A stretch of 64,000 nt of DNA from Candidatus Omnitrophota bacterium. Its GTDB lineage: Bacteria > Hinthialibacterota > Hinthialibacteria > Hinthialibacterales > JAKPRU01. The stretch lies in the NCBI GenBank assembly GCA_029570205.1, contig JAKQSI010000004.1, forward strand, positions 49,887 to 113,886, in the 5' to 3' direction. Positions 1-10,300 of the stretch are shown piece after piece (position 1 is the stretch's first letter; each line of letters opens with the position of its first letter). The notes beneath the pieces are model-generated. The model did no database searches. It was not told the DNA's origin and saw nothing but the letters and a program-made list of their open reading frames with translations. Position numbers and translations under genes: made by a program.

Positions 1-1700
1 CTTTCTTCGGCTTTGCGGGCGGTTGCCTGGATTTCAGCGAGGAACTCGATGTCTCGATTTAACGACTGGAATTCCTCCGCCACGGCGAGGGTGCCCAGCC
101 ACATCCCGGCGACGTCGGCATAATTTCGTCGCCCCTCAGGATCCGACACAGAACCTGCACTTTCCGGAATGCCGTTTCCGTCCGTGTCGAATCCGATCGA
201 TCTCGACACGGCTTTTCGAATTGCGGGCAGCATCTCCGCACGCAATTCATCGTGGCCTGTGTAGTGATCGTACAGGGAGTAACGCAGAATGAATCCACAA
301 GCGGCTCGCGCATCACGGTCGAGATTCCGGACCGCAGTTGTATCGCTGACAATCTCTGCAATCGAACCAGGACCGGCGGGAATCTCGCCATCCTCCTGCT
401 GACTGTCCAGAACGAACTTCATATTCCCGGCGCTCAGGTCCGGCAGCATTCTCATCAGGAATTGGTCTGTGATCGAGGCGGCCAGGGTCGATTGCAGAAC
501 TCCCAGAAACGGGTCTTCGATGAACGCGAAACGGTTGTCGATAATCACGGAACGCGAAAACAGCGGGGACAGGTCGTTGAGCAAACGAATTTTCAGCCAG
601 GAAGGAAGAGAACTGCTTAACAACGGTTCTCGCCATTGATTTGTTTCTGTCCAAAGGCGTTCCCGGTGTTTCAGGAAATAAACGGCTGCATCCCAGGCAT
701 CGTTGAAATAGATTGCGGGAAGCTGGTGGTGCTCGCGCCCGTCCGGCGCCACAACCACCGGACAGTGCCAAGTCAGGACAAAGACGGTTTGCGCAGACTC
801 TCCGGCGGGCAATTCCACCCGATCGGCAATGGCCCCCGCCGGATGCACGTCCTCGCTTCCCACGGGCCAGGGGCCTGGTTCCCTTTCGTCGAAGAAACGA
901 CCGTTCTTCGAGAACAGGGTCATAAAAGTGTCCGGGGTTTGAGCGTTCCATGAGGGAAGGAAGGTTACGACGTGGTTGTGCTGCTGTTCCACCGCGATTG
1001 CGTAGGTTCCGAGCGTGCTTCGTCGCGGATTGTTCGGTTCGAGTGTTTTGGTGGTTCCGAAAACCAGCCCGCTTGCGGACCTTGTGCTTCGAGGCTCCTG
1101 ATAATTGCCGATTCGATCTTCCCAGGGAATCCCGCTCTGCAAATCCACACCCAGCCCCAGCAGGTTCTCCCAGGCAAATGCGAGGGATATTTTCAGTGGA
1201 CGATTTGTCGTGTTCTTGCACCGAAAGATAAAAAACGCCCCCGGTAGAGTGGAATCTTTCAGGTTCCAGGCGCAAAGCGGACTCCATGCCTCCAGATGAA
1301 CCTCGATGGGGAGTTCGGAATCGGAGAACGTGAGGTTTGCGCAAGGGAAAATCCCGGTGTAAGCAATGTTTTCAATATCATCCATCTCTGTATCGCCACG
1401 CCGGAGGACTTTGGAGACGGATTTTTCACTGTCTTCAACACGGACCGCAAAGAAGCAGCCGGAAGGCTTTGGGATGAATCCACGCCAGTTATTGTTGATT
1501 GTCAGACGGTCGAACCAGCCATCCGTGCCAAGATCCACAGAACCGCACCCGATCCCTCCCAGCGGCATTCCGTGGACTGTGGTTGCGTTGCGGTACAGTC
1601 CCTCCGTGAAAGCACGGGACAAGTCTGTATCCCCTATCGTCGCAGAAAGAACCATCTGACAACTCAAGAAGACTGCGGCAAAAAACGCAAATCCATTCAT
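1..1700 (-). CDS. GH116/DUF608-like secreted glycosidase, 3' end beyond window
   Basis: The minus strand is open from an ATG at 1700 to the left edge (566 codons, no stop), so the C-terminus is missing. Residues 1-20 form a signal peptide (MNGFAFFAAVFLSCQMVLSA). The N-terminal GH116 signature follows at about 44-65 (MPLGGIGCGSVDLGTDGWFD), then a beta-rich domain, then a helical catalytic-type domain from about 370. Glu395 (FIEDPF) sits where GH116 enzymes (GBA2-type beta-glucosidases and relatives) carry the nucleophile. The region of the usual acid/base Asp (normally TYDxW before a GLWLAAL helix) reads NYADVAGMWLG here, so that residue may be altered. An in-frame stop lies upstream near 1772, and the signal peptide supports this start. 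Frames on the opposite strand here are shadows. Likely role: hydrolysis of beta-linked glycosides outside the cytoplasm; substrate unknown. Confidence 0.75.
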   Translation of the reverse strand, partial: MNGFAFFAAVFLSCQMVLSATIGDTDLSRAFTEGLYRNATTVHGMPLGGIGCGSVDLGTDGWFDRLTINNNWRGFIPKPSGCFFAVRVEDSEKSVSKVLRRGDTEMDDIENIAYTGIFPCANLTFSDSELPIEVHLEAWSPLCAWNLKDSTLPGAFFIFRCKNTTNRPLKISLAFAWENLLGLGVDLQSGIPWEDRIGNYQEPRSTRSASGLVFGTTKTLEPNNPRRSTLGTYAIAVEQQHNHVVTFLPSWNAQTPDTFMTLFSKNGRFFDEREPGPWPVGSEDVHPAGAIADRVELPAGESAQTVFVLTWHCPVVVAPDGREHHQLPAIYFNDAWDAAVYFLKHRERLWTETNQWREPLLSSSLPSWLKIRLLNDLSPLFSRSVIIDNRFAFIEDPFLGVLQSTLAASITDQFLMRMLPDLSAGNMKFVLDSQQEDGEIPAGPGSIAEIVSDTTAVRNLDRDARAACGFILRYSLYDHYTGHDELRAEMLPAIRKAVSRSIGFDTDGNGIPESAGSVSDPEGRRNYADVAGMWLGTLAVAEEFQSLNRDIEFLAEIQATARKAEE

Positions 1701-1769
1701 ATCAATCAGATACGCAAGGGACTTATGTGATGAAGACCTTTTGTGCAATTCACCTGTCTCCCGAAAGAG

Positions 1770-1799
1770 ATAGTATCATAATCCTGTTCGTTGCGGCAA
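1770..1799 (-). promoter_or_regulatory. putative sigma-70 promoter of the GH116-like gene
   Basis: On the minus strand TTGCCG (1799-1794) is separated by 18 bases from TACTAT (1775-1770), about 70 bases before the ATG at 1700. This is pattern recognition only and the -35 box is imperfect. Confidence 0.35.
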
Positions 1800-1860
1800 A
1801 ACGGCAAGTTTTGTATTCACGCATGGCAAAAAATGTTGGACTTTGAGGGCTTCCTTCAGC

Positions 1861-1888
1861 TTGACTCACCGGAAACCTACGGTAATAT
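1861..1888 (+). promoter_or_regulatory. sigma-70 promoter of the RsbW-like gene
   Basis: TTGACT (1861-1866), a 16-base spacer and TAATAT (1883-1888) predict transcription from about 1895. That is downstream of the ATG at 1843, so translation must begin at a later codon, in agreement with the ATG at 1951. Confidence 0.55.
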
Positions 1889-1950
1889 TTAAAAAGTGTT
1901 TCGCCTTTTCGCGCATACTTTATCGCGGTAACGGTCAGGTCCGCAGAGAC

Positions 1951-2397
1951 ATGTCACAGGTTCTTTCCTACACAACGGGGGAACAGAAATACGAGATCTC
2001 AAGTCGTCTTGAGTCCATTTATCCCCTTGAACAGGAAGTTCTTGAAGTCATCAGCTCGTTCGGATACAGCGATGATGAGATTTTCAGCATCCGCCTCGCC
2101 ATGGATGAAGCGCTGGTCAACGCGATCCTCCACGGCAATCGCGGCCAGGAATACAAGCGGGTCTTTGTCGCCTTCCAGGTGAACCCCGAGTGGGTGGAAA
2201 TCTCCGTTCGAGATGAGGGAGATGGATTCGATGTGAACAGCCTGTTTGATCCGACCACCGAGGAGCATCTTCATGACCCGCATGGACGGGGGATCTTCCT
2301 GATCCGTGAGTTTATGTCTGAGGTTACATTTAACGAAGTCGGGAACCAGATTACTTTTCTTCTTCGGAAGGCTGGAGGGGCATCGCGGGTTGCTTGA
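1951..2397 (+). CDS. RsbW/SpoIIAB-type serine kinase (HATPase_c_2), anti-sigma factor-like
   Basis: A 148-residue single-domain GHKL ATPase. The N box is DEALVNAILHGN (about residues 51-62), the G1 box DEGDGFD (about 88-94), and the glycine-rich lid is HGRGIFLI near 110-117. Family members bind a sigma factor or phosphorylate an STAS antagonist (partner-switching). No STAS protein or cognate sigma gene is adjacent, so the partner is unknown; the sigma-70 gene at 38191-39039 is only a remote candidate. The start at 1951 is preferred over 1843 because the predicted transcription start lies between them and the extra N-terminus resembles no family member. Its stop overlaps a TTG at 2394 in the next frame, so coupling with the following membrane protein gene is possible. 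Confidence 0.8.
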   Translation: MSQVLSYTTGEQKYEISSRLESIYPLEQEVLEVISSFGYSDDEIFSIRLAMDEALVNAILHGNRGQEYKRVFVAFQVNPEWVEISVRDEGDGFDVNSLFDPTTEEHLHDPHGRGIFLIREFMSEVTFNEVGNQITFLLRKAGGASRVA

Positions 2398-2486
2398 TTG
2401 CGCGATTTGGGGCTTACCGATTTTTTCCTGATGTTGTCCGCCCTGATCTTCCGAGACCCGTCGGTTACACGTTACCATCCTTTTCT

Positions 2487-5258
2487 ATGGACCGGAGCCA
2501 TCCACCCGTCTCAACCGTCCTGGTGTTTCTTGCTTTTCTGGCCGCGCTGTTCTACCTGGCCGGAGCGTTTTGGATTTGTGCGGCACAACATACCGGCCCT
2601 GTCATTTTGACCGGAGATCAAGCCTATCTTGACCTTCTATACGTCCGGAATCTTCGGGATGGTCATGGTCCACGCTATCTGCCGGACCATTTGAAGACGC
2701 TGGCTCCAGCTTCCCCGCTCCGCGTTGCATTGTTATGGATCATTTCACATTTTCTATCGCTGCCGTTTCCGCTGCTGTGGGGAGCAGGTTTTCTGGGCGT
2801 TGTGTTTTTGTGGCTGGGATTGGTGTTGGCGGCCTGGCGGATTCGGGAGGAAGGGGGTGGTGTAGAGATCGGTTTCCTTCTGGCTGTTTTGGGGCAAAGT
2901 GGAATCCTGTGGCTGTTATGGTCCGGGGACTCCGGCGCACTGGTGGTGTTGGGTGTTTTTGCCTGCGTTCTGCCTCTTTACCGGCGCGATCTTACGCCAA
3001 CTCGACTTGCTCTCACTTCTGTCGGCGCGTTTCTCCTGGGACTGTGCAGTTGGCCCGGATACGCCTTTGCTCTGGGCACCACCCTTTTCCTGGTGACTTA
3101 TGGCACACGAGACATGCCGGACCTGCGACGTCCGTGGAGACCGGGGTTCTGGTGGGCCGTGTTTCCGTCATTAGGGGGTGGCGGGATTCTTCTCCTGGAT
3201 TGGGCCTGGACAGGGCTTTGGGATGGCGGCGGACCGTTGTCGCAATTCAATCCGCTCACCTGCATATCCTTCGGGACCATTCTCCGGTTGGAATGGCCGG
3301 AGGGGTTCTTCCACCTTTTGCGTGCGCTGGGCAAGTCGGGAACACCGGTGGGTGGCCTCTCCTGGATACTTCTCCCGCTGTTTCTGTTCGGATTGCTGGT
3401 ATCCCCTGAAAAGGAGTCAGAGAAGAACAGCCGTACGGAACTCCTTCCGCTTTTCCAGATCTTGAGCGTACTTGCGTTCCTGGCATTTCTGCCGGAGGGC
3501 GAGAGGGAATCGAGTATTCTTCCCTTCATGCCGCTGTTTCTTTTTTTTGTGTTTCGGGGAATCAGGGAGATTGCCTGCCGGATTCCTCAAGTGGGGGATA
3601 CTGTCGCGTGGATTGTGATCCTGGGATTGGTTGCGGTTCAGGTCTGGGCGCTGCCGAATTGGTATGATCGGGTGCGTTTAATTCGCTCGGAACGGTATCG
3701 GATGTCGGTCCTGCCTGCTGATGAAGCCAAGGCAAAGGGTTGGATATCCGATTCCGTGCGGGTATCGGCGGGCGATGATCCGGCCCTGCTTGTGCGATTG
3801 GGTTCTGACATTGTGCGTCAAGGCGTTTTCGGGAGCGGATATCGTTTGAATGTGAATCTGGCCGGAGCAGGGTACGCCGGTGTCAAACGGGATGTTTTAC
3901 GTCTTTTGCTCGATGCGCCGGATTGTGTCCTGTTTCCCAGCTCCCGGGGAGTTGCCGGCCGGTCGGCATTTCCGGATATCCTGTCGGCTTCGGCGGAGCT
4001 GGTTTCCGCATCTTATGAAGTGCGCACAGGCGATACCTGCACCGTGTTTCTCAGACCGACGGATGTCTCGGTGGAAGAGATACGGGATATTGCTGCCCAA
4101 CGTCTGTTGCGGGCCGGAAGAGAGCATGATCTGCTCTGGTCGATCATTGCGTGTGATTCGAGGCCGGAACCGACCCCGGAGCAGCGCGCGCGTTGGCGGA
4201 ATGCCGTTGAGGATCGCCTGAGTTGCCTGGCCGGTGAGTACTGGGATTTTGAGGAGGGGCTACCACTTGGTTCACAGACAGTGGGCGAGGAAATCCGTGT
4301 TGCCTGGACCCGCCCTGTTCCGGTCGATGGTGTCTGTGCCCTGTCTACAGGATTGTCACAGGGCGTCGGGAGTGTCGTCCTGCCGGAGTTTCAGATTGAA
4401 GGGGACCTTCTTCAGTTCTCCGTCGCGGGGATCGGCTCTGCCACGGAATGTTATGTCAGCCTGATGATTTTCGAGGAATTGCGGTTCGCTGCGGAGGGAA
4501 TCGATCCGGCCCGTAAAGTGGAGCATTTTCATCATTGGGCCGGGGAATCGCTTCGGGGAACCATGTTTTATTATCTGATGCCGCAGGATTTGAAGCCGGT
4601 CCCGCAGGGTCGGCAGGGGTGGCGTGTGGTCAAGACGGCGCATCCCGGGAACCCGGACCGATGGACCTTTGTGGAATGGCCTGTGCATCCCTGGCGCGGA
4701 CAGAGGGCACATCTCGAAATCAGTGATCGGTCGCCAGAGAGTTGGATCGCCGTGGATTCCATCCGTCAGATGATCCGCCCGCCGGGAAAATACTTCGACT
4801 TTGAGGACGGAACGTATCACGGATGGTCTACAGAGGGATCGGCATTCGGCAACGGTCCCGCGCTCGGCGCATTCCCCGGCCAGCAGCCGATTCTGCGCCA
4901 GCAGGGGGATTTTCTGGTGAACAGTTATCTTGATTCGAGCGATTCTGCCCAGGGCGTCCTCCGCTCGGCGACTTTCAGCATCGACCATGAGTTCCTTCGA
5001 TTCCGAATCGGTGGAGGCGATATTCCGTTTCGAACCGCCTTGAATCTGTATGTGGACGGCCAGCCGGCGCTTTCGGCATCGGGACAGCGGGATGAGGTCC
5101 TCCGAACCGTGGTCTGGGATCTTCGTGGGGTTCGGGGCAGGGAAGGTCGAATTGAGATTGTGGATCAGGACTCCGATACGTGGGGGCATATTCTTGTTGA
5201 TGACATCGCCTTACTGGATGAGAGATTTCTTTCCTGGGAACCGGAGAAAGGAGAATAA
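2487..5258 (+). CDS. large GT-C-like membrane protein with duplicated C-terminal beta-sandwich
   Basis: A 923-residue protein. The first ~420 residues hold roughly ten hydrophobic helices; the first is followed by an extracytoplasmic loop with LTGDQAYLDLLYVRNLRDG, the aspartate-containing loop typical of GT-C glycosyltransferases using lipid-linked sugars. Residues ~430-920 are soluble and probably outside. Two related beta-sandwich units begin with YWDFEEG (near 584) and YFDFEDG (near 768); the second ends in the WGHILVDDI pattern common in sugar-binding accessory domains of secreted glycosidases. ATG 2487 puts a transmembrane helix at the N-terminus; a TTG at 2394 overlapping the previous stop is an alternative. 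Likely envelope glycan synthesis or recognition; no specific substrate can be inferred. Confidence 0.65.
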   Translation: MDRSHPPVSTVLVFLAFLAALFYLAGAFWICAAQHTGPVILTGDQAYLDLLYVRNLRDGHGPRYLPDHLKTLAPASPLRVALLWIISHFLSLPFPLLWGAGFLGVVFLWLGLVLAAWRIREEGGGVEIGFLLAVLGQSGILWLLWSGDSGALVVLGVFACVLPLYRRDLTPTRLALTSVGAFLLGLCSWPGYAFALGTTLFLVTYGTRDMPDLRRPWRPGFWWAVFPSLGGGGILLLDWAWTGLWDGGGPLSQFNPLTCISFGTILRLEWPEGFFHLLRALGKSGTPVGGLSWILLPLFLFGLLVSPEKESEKNSRTELLPLFQILSVLAFLAFLPEGERESSILPFMPLFLFFVFRGIREIACRIPQVGDTVAWIVILGLVAVQVWALPNWYDRVRLIRSERYRMSVLPADEAKAKGWISDSVRVSAGDDPALLVRLGSDIVRQGVFGSGYRLNVNLAGAGYAGVKRDVLRLLLDAPDCVLFPSSRGVAGRSAFPDILSASAELVSASYEVRTGDTCTVFLRPTDVSVEEIRDIAAQRLLRAGREHDLLWSIIACDSRPEPTPEQRARWRNAVEDRLSCLAGEYWDFEEGLPLGSQTVGEEIRVAWTRPVPVDGVCALSTGLSQGVGSVVLPEFQIEGDLLQFSVAGIGSATECYVSLMIFEELRFAAEGIDPARKVEHFHHWAGESLRGTMFYYLMPQDLKPVPQGRQGWRVVKTAHPGNPDRWTFVEWPVHPWRGQRAHLEISDRSPESWIAVDSIRQMIRPPGKYFDFEDGTYHGWSTEGSAFGNGPALGAFPGQQPILRQQGDFLVNSYLDSSDSAQGVLRSATFSIDHEFLRFRIGGGDIPFRTALNLYVDGQPALSASGQRDEVLRTVVWDLRGVRGREGRIEIVDQDSDTWGHILVDDIALLDERFLSWEPEKGE

Positions 5259-5429
5259 TGCTTTGATTGGATATGCTCGGGGGAAAGAGCGAGGCTTTTG
5301 AGTGCACAGTCCGCTTGGAAATTGCCCCACCTGTCGGTTGGAAGATGACCCACCTTTGTGAATGAAGATTCGGGTGTCCCAACCGGGGACATTCGGAGGA
5401 AAGGATGCTAATCCCGATCCATTGCCATC

Positions 5430-5907
5430 CTAATTCGTGGGCAATGTAGACGGTTTGTAAAGACCGTGCGTAACCTTGATATTGCCGATAAACCATTGCG
5501 CATCACGGAACTCCGCCGATCCTGATGTGTCGGAAACTGTCTGCATAAATATGTTTTTCCAGGCTCCCTACCGTACCACGCACGACAAGGGCACGCTCAA
5601 CGGTAAAATCGACACGTTGCGCGGGAGCGTTCGGGGACAGATTGGCAGACCGGATCAAGGAGTCCTGTTTGCCGCCCGGAAGGTACAGAAGGTCGCTTTT
5701 GAGAAACTCCTTTCCGGTTTCCACGCCTACGAAATAATGATCGAGTGCAAGTTCCGCAAACGTGAATTCATAAAAAACCATAAAGGGACAAGAAAGGCGG
5801 TCTTTCACCCCTTTGGTAAGCTGGGGACAGGCAGGCTCCGAAACCACCCTATTTGGGGGTGAGGTTTGTGCGACTGTTCTCTCAGGGCACACAATCTTGT
5901 GAACCAT
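5430..5907 (-). pseudogene. frameshifted beta-sandwich (LamG/sugar-binding-like) remnant
   Basis: Downstream of the sulfatase on the same strand an ORF starts at 5907 and stops at 5503. Its last plausible stretch (AQRVDFTVERALVVRGT) continues naturally in another frame as GAWKNIFMQTVSDTSGSAEF and then RDAQWFIGNIKVTH, ending with a stop at 5430-5432. Joined across the shift near 5575 the sequence reads like one beta-sandwich sugar-binding or LamG-type domain. The first ~40 residues look unlike the rest and may be decayed. Either a real frameshift or a sequencing/assembly indel would explain it. The opposing plus-strand frame (5476-5862) has no recognisable content. Confidence 0.4.
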
Positions 5908-5932
5908 CCCGCTTTTAATTCCCGGGCGGATT

Positions 5933-7246
5933 TTACCACGGCTTCTTCGGTGCAGGCATGTGATTCAAAATCTCCATGAACCGCTTCCGCGCCGCAAGCG
6001 CTTCGGCATCATCCGAGTGTGTTACATCGCGATAGGCCGATCCGTCCCTGCATTCACCACAGTCGTATAATCGACCGTCACCTTCCAGCAGCCAGCGCTT
6101 ATCTCGAATCATGCGTTCATAAGCCAAGTACGAAAAGATCCACCCTCTCGGATTGCCCTGTTCCCCACGGAGGAGAGGAGCGAAACTCCTGCCGTCTATG
6201 TTGACTCCCTGCGGCAGAGCCACTCCGGCCAGCTCTGCCAGGGTGGGCAGCATATCTGAGAGGTCGATCAATTCCCGGCTTACAACACCCGATTGCACAA
6301 TCCCCGGACAGTTTACAATCATCGGAACCCGCACGCCCCGCTCTGTAACTGTCCCCTTGCCGTCCCGGGCCGTTCCATTGTCGCCGGTAAAGAACACAAC
6401 GGTGTTCTCTCGCAGGCCAAGGCGGTCCAGCGCCTTCACAACTCGCCCGATGATCGTGTCCATGTACTCCACATTGGGTTTCAGCCCGCCTTCGGTTTTG
6501 CCCGTGGGGCTGGATGGGTCCGGTGTGGGATCCCAGGGCGGATGAACCAGGCACATCGGATAATAGGCAAGAAACGGCCCGTCCTTGTGACGTTCGATGA
6601 ACCGCACAATCCAATCACAGTACAGATCGGGACCGTATTGATCCGGCGTGGTGGGCACATGCTTTCCGTTTTCGATAATGGCGGGATGCCAATAGCGCTG
6701 ACGAGGAGAGCCATTGAATTTCGCGTCCTTCGGAAGACCGCCCTCATTCCATGCCCAGGTAAAATACTCATCAAATCCGCTGTCGAAAATCATCGTAGGC
6801 TGTTTTGTGATAAGCCCCAGCTGCCATTTCCCCGCCAAGCCGGTCGCATAGCCTTTGGCTCGAAGAACATCCGCGAACGTAATCTCGTCCGGTTGAAGAT
6901 GATCCATGGGAGTCGTCTCGCGTCCCAGGAAGTTGTACCAGCCGGTCCGAAAGCCATACCGACCGGTCATCAACTCGACGCGGGTCGGCGAACAGAGCGG
7001 GGTTGCCCAGCAGGTCTCGAACCGCGTCCCCGTCTGTGCCAACGCATCCAGGTTCGGGGTTCTGTGATCGCCGCTCCCATAGCAGCCCAGTTCTTTCGCC
7101 CCCAAGTCATCTGCCATGATAACCAGGAAATTGAGCGGCTTGCCGCTGTTCTCTGCAAAACCTGGACGGGAGAACACGCTTGCAGCGGCTCCGGCAGCCA
7201 GGCCCAGGAACTCTCTGCGGGTCGGATGAAATGGACTGTTCATCAT
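5933..7246 (-). CDS. Tat-exported type I sulfatase
   Basis: A 437-residue arylsulfatase-superfamily enzyme hydrolysing sulfate esters, probably on polysaccharide fragments. The N-terminus has a twin-arginine signal (TRREFLGLAAGAAASVF). Metal-binding Asp46-Asp47 lie in MADDLG. The modification site C-x-P-x-R is C85-S-P-T-R89, so Cys85 would be converted to formylglycine by an anaerobic-type or FGE-type activator not seen in this window. FFTGDNGT carries the second metal-binding Asp/Asn pair. The length is typical of compact sulfatases. The Shine-Dalgarno AAAGGAG lies six bases before the first ATG. The following frameshifted beta-sandwich sequence may once have been its partner. Confidence 0.92.
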   Translation of the reverse strand: MMNSPFHPTRREFLGLAAGAAASVFSRPGFAENSGKPLNFLVIMADDLGAKELGCYGSGDHRTPNLDALAQTGTRFETCWATPLCSPTRVELMTGRYGFRTGWYNFLGRETTPMDHLQPDEITFADVLRAKGYATGLAGKWQLGLITKQPTMIFDSGFDEYFTWAWNEGGLPKDAKFNGSPRQRYWHPAIIENGKHVPTTPDQYGPDLYCDWIVRFIERHKDGPFLAYYPMCLVHPPWDPTPDPSSPTGKTEGGLKPNVEYMDTIIGRVVKALDRLGLRENTVVFFTGDNGTARDGKGTVTERGVRVPMIVNCPGIVQSGVVSRELIDLSDMLPTLAELAGVALPQGVNIDGRSFAPLLRGEQGNPRGWIFSYLAYERMIRDKRWLLEGDGRLYDCGECRDGSAYRDVTHSDDAEALAARKRFMEILNHMPAPKKPW

Positions 7247-7334
7247 GGATCGCTCCTTTGTTTTTGCTTAAAAAAATTCTCCCCCGAAACCGGGGGAGAA
7301 AGCAAGGTTCAACTCAGCAGGATCTGTCGAAAGA

Positions 7335-10300
7335 TCAGTACCCGTTCAATAGATCATAGAATGGATTTTCGGTTTTTGGAACCAGGTACAGTTCCAATCG
7401 ATCAAAGAACACCTGCTCGGCGACATGTCCTTGATTGTTGAATACCTGAAGAATGGGCATGATCGTGGTTCCGGGGGGATCCATTACCATAACCATCCGT
7501 TTGTATTCATCCATGTAACCCTCGCTTTTTGCGGGGATGGACGTCGCAATGGAGCCGTCCCAGGACCCATCCATCGCCGCCAGAGCAATCTGCGATCCGG
7601 GGCCGGACGTCTTCACAGAAACACGCAGGATGACCGTGTGGTCGCCGACTTCCAGGGTCGGCAGCAACAGGAGCATCAATGCTCCCGGCTGGTTCGTAAC
7701 GGTGCATCCGAATCCGTCCGTGAAATCGCCGGTTGAAGTCGGAATGTTCCCGACTGTAACCTGTCCGGGAGGAAGCGAGACAAATCCGCCGGGGAACGGC
7801 ACAAACTCTGTCGCGCTGTTGAACTCGAATACGTAGAACGGTTCGAGTTTTTCGGGTACCGGGCAGAATGGCGTAGCTGTTGCCTGTGGAGACGGTGTAA
7901 TCTCTGGAGATGGTGTCATTTGTGGAGACGGCGTCATCTGCGGAGTCGGCGTCCCAGGGAGAGGTGTCACCTGCGGGGTCGGAGTCGGTGTAATCCCGCC
8001 GGGATTCAGCTGGACCTGACCGCTTCGCGGCTGCACTGGAATTTCCTGGGAATGCGTATCCAAAACCGAACCCTCCGTAATCCTGATCGTGGCGCTTCGC
8101 GCGGGGACTCCGACCACTATGAACTCGATCACAGCAAGCCCCACCTCGCCCGTCGGCCCCTCGACACTGACCGCCTGAGCATCCTGGATTAACAACTGCC
8201 CGATGGCATTGTCAAATTGGGTGATCGTCGGAGCGCCGAACTCGACCGAGGTCGATGGACTGACACGAACGACATGCAACGCTGCCGGATCATACTTGAT
8301 GATCACGCCATACGATCCGAGGGCGTAGTCGCCGACATACGCCGTCAGGTAAGCGTTTACCGATTGACCCACCAGGTATGAATTCGTATCGACATTGACG
8401 GCAATTATGAGGTCCTCACCCGGCCCCGGCATGCCGGTCGGAGTAACCTGAACCGTCACACCGGCGCTTTCGTTACCGAACTTGTCGTACGTCGTCAGTC
8501 GGCAGCTATAGGTCTGTCCATTCTCGAATCCGAACGCATGGTAATCGTGTACATATCCCAAGTCGATCATTTCCCGGCCGGAAATGTACAACCGATACCC
8601 GCCACCGTCCGAGACGTCCGGGCTGACCGTCGGACTCCATGTCAAATGGATGTATCGATCGAATCCGAATCCGAAATAGTGCACGGGATCAGCGGGCGCG
8701 GTAATGTTCGCGTCCCTCATTGTCGCATTCACGGTAGTCGTTTGGCCCGCCGCAACATTCACGGTCTGGACGACATTGTAATACTTGGCGCCGGAACTGA
8801 AGGTCACATCATAGGTCCCGGGTGCGAGACCGGTAAAGGTATAGGCGCCGGTGAAATCGGTACGCACGCTCAGATTGGAGACTTGAACCGCCACATCGAA
8901 GAGCGGCAGGTTATTGGCCCCTTTCACCGTTCCGGCGATGGTACCGGTGACCGGGATAGTGGGATCCCCAAAGTAGAGCGTATAGATTCCGGCATTCCCG
9001 TTCCGGTGTACGTTAATGAAGTATGTACCGGGATCCAGGCTTACCTCATAGGTGTATAGATCGGAACGATAGTAGCGACCATCCCCCCGGATTCGGGTCA
9101 CCCTATCGGATGCGTAGAGTTGGATGTCGTTATGCAGCGCGGCGAACGGGTCCTGCATGGTCAATTTATACGTTCCCGCCGTATCCACATTCACAAAATA
9201 CCAATCATCTGTGTCGATCTTGTATTGATCCCGGTAGCCCACGGAACCGAAAGCCATCTGTCCGGAAGCTAATGGAGTGGCCATGGTGATGAAATTGTTC
9301 GGCTCCATATCCGCCGAGTTTCCGACACCCTGGAAGGTAGTATAGAAATTGTAGATTCCATACCCACCAAGGCGATGAAAACGCAGGAAATAGGTTCCCT
9401 GCGCCAACTGGCTGTCGCCGACGGAATGACCCGCTGATGAGTAGTACCGTCCGTTCAAGGACACACGCCAGGTCCAATCCTCATTGTACAGATCGACGTC
9501 ATAATGCATGGTGTTATCGGCAAAGAAGTACACCTGCAAATTGCCGTCTTCGGGGATCGTGATCCGGTAATAATCCCAGGTATCTGTGTAGTCGTAATAC
9601 TGGTGACCCAGATGTCCGACCATGCCCTGCCCCGGCTGAATGGTCACCGCCTGCCAGTCGTTGTCATTCGGCTCACAATCCGAGCTGCGGTTCGGGGTGA
9701 AGTTCACCTTGAGATCATAGGAAGCGTAACCGCCATTGCGCCATAGATAGACGATATATTGTCCGGCGGCGATATCGTTGTCCCCAACGGTTCGAGCATC
9801 GGTTGTGTAATATCCGCCGTTACTGCTGATGCGCCTGTGGCAGGGGCCTGAAAACTCATACAGGGCAATGTCGTAATGGATCGTATTATCGGTATTCGCC
9901 GTCACCCACAGCGCCCCGTCATCTTTGACATCGAGCAGGTAGGCATCCATCCGATCTCGCCAGCCATTGCCGCCATACCCGAGGCTTCCGGAAATGGGGA
10001 GATCGACCACTTCCCCCTCGATGGGGATGCAGGGGATTCCGAGCCAATCGTCATTCGGCTCCGCATCCGTATTCCGCACCGGAGTGAATTCCGTGGTCAC
10101 GGTACACAAACCGGAACCGCCGTGACGCTGCATTTGGATAATATAATGCCCTGCCCGGAGGTCGTCCGGCGCAATGGCACGAGTCTCTACCGTGTAGTAG
10201 AATCTCTCGCTACCGATGCTGGAAGTTCCGTCGGCGTTATACAGTGTGGTGGTCGCATCAATATCTTTCGTGTAAGTGCTATTTACAACCAACCGACCGT

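Noticed and set aside
313-1344. 343-codon minus-strand open frame overlapping the GH116-like gene
   Set aside because: Arg/Gly-rich shadow with no motif; the adjacent frame carries a signal peptide and the GH116 signature.
5476-5862. plus-strand hypothetical protein of 128 codons
   Set aside because: Opposite strand gives a more protein-like reading across a frameshift; no RBS or known motif.
6293-7441. 382-codon plus-strand open frame
   Set aside because: Antisense to the sulfatase, whose catalytic motifs are intact.
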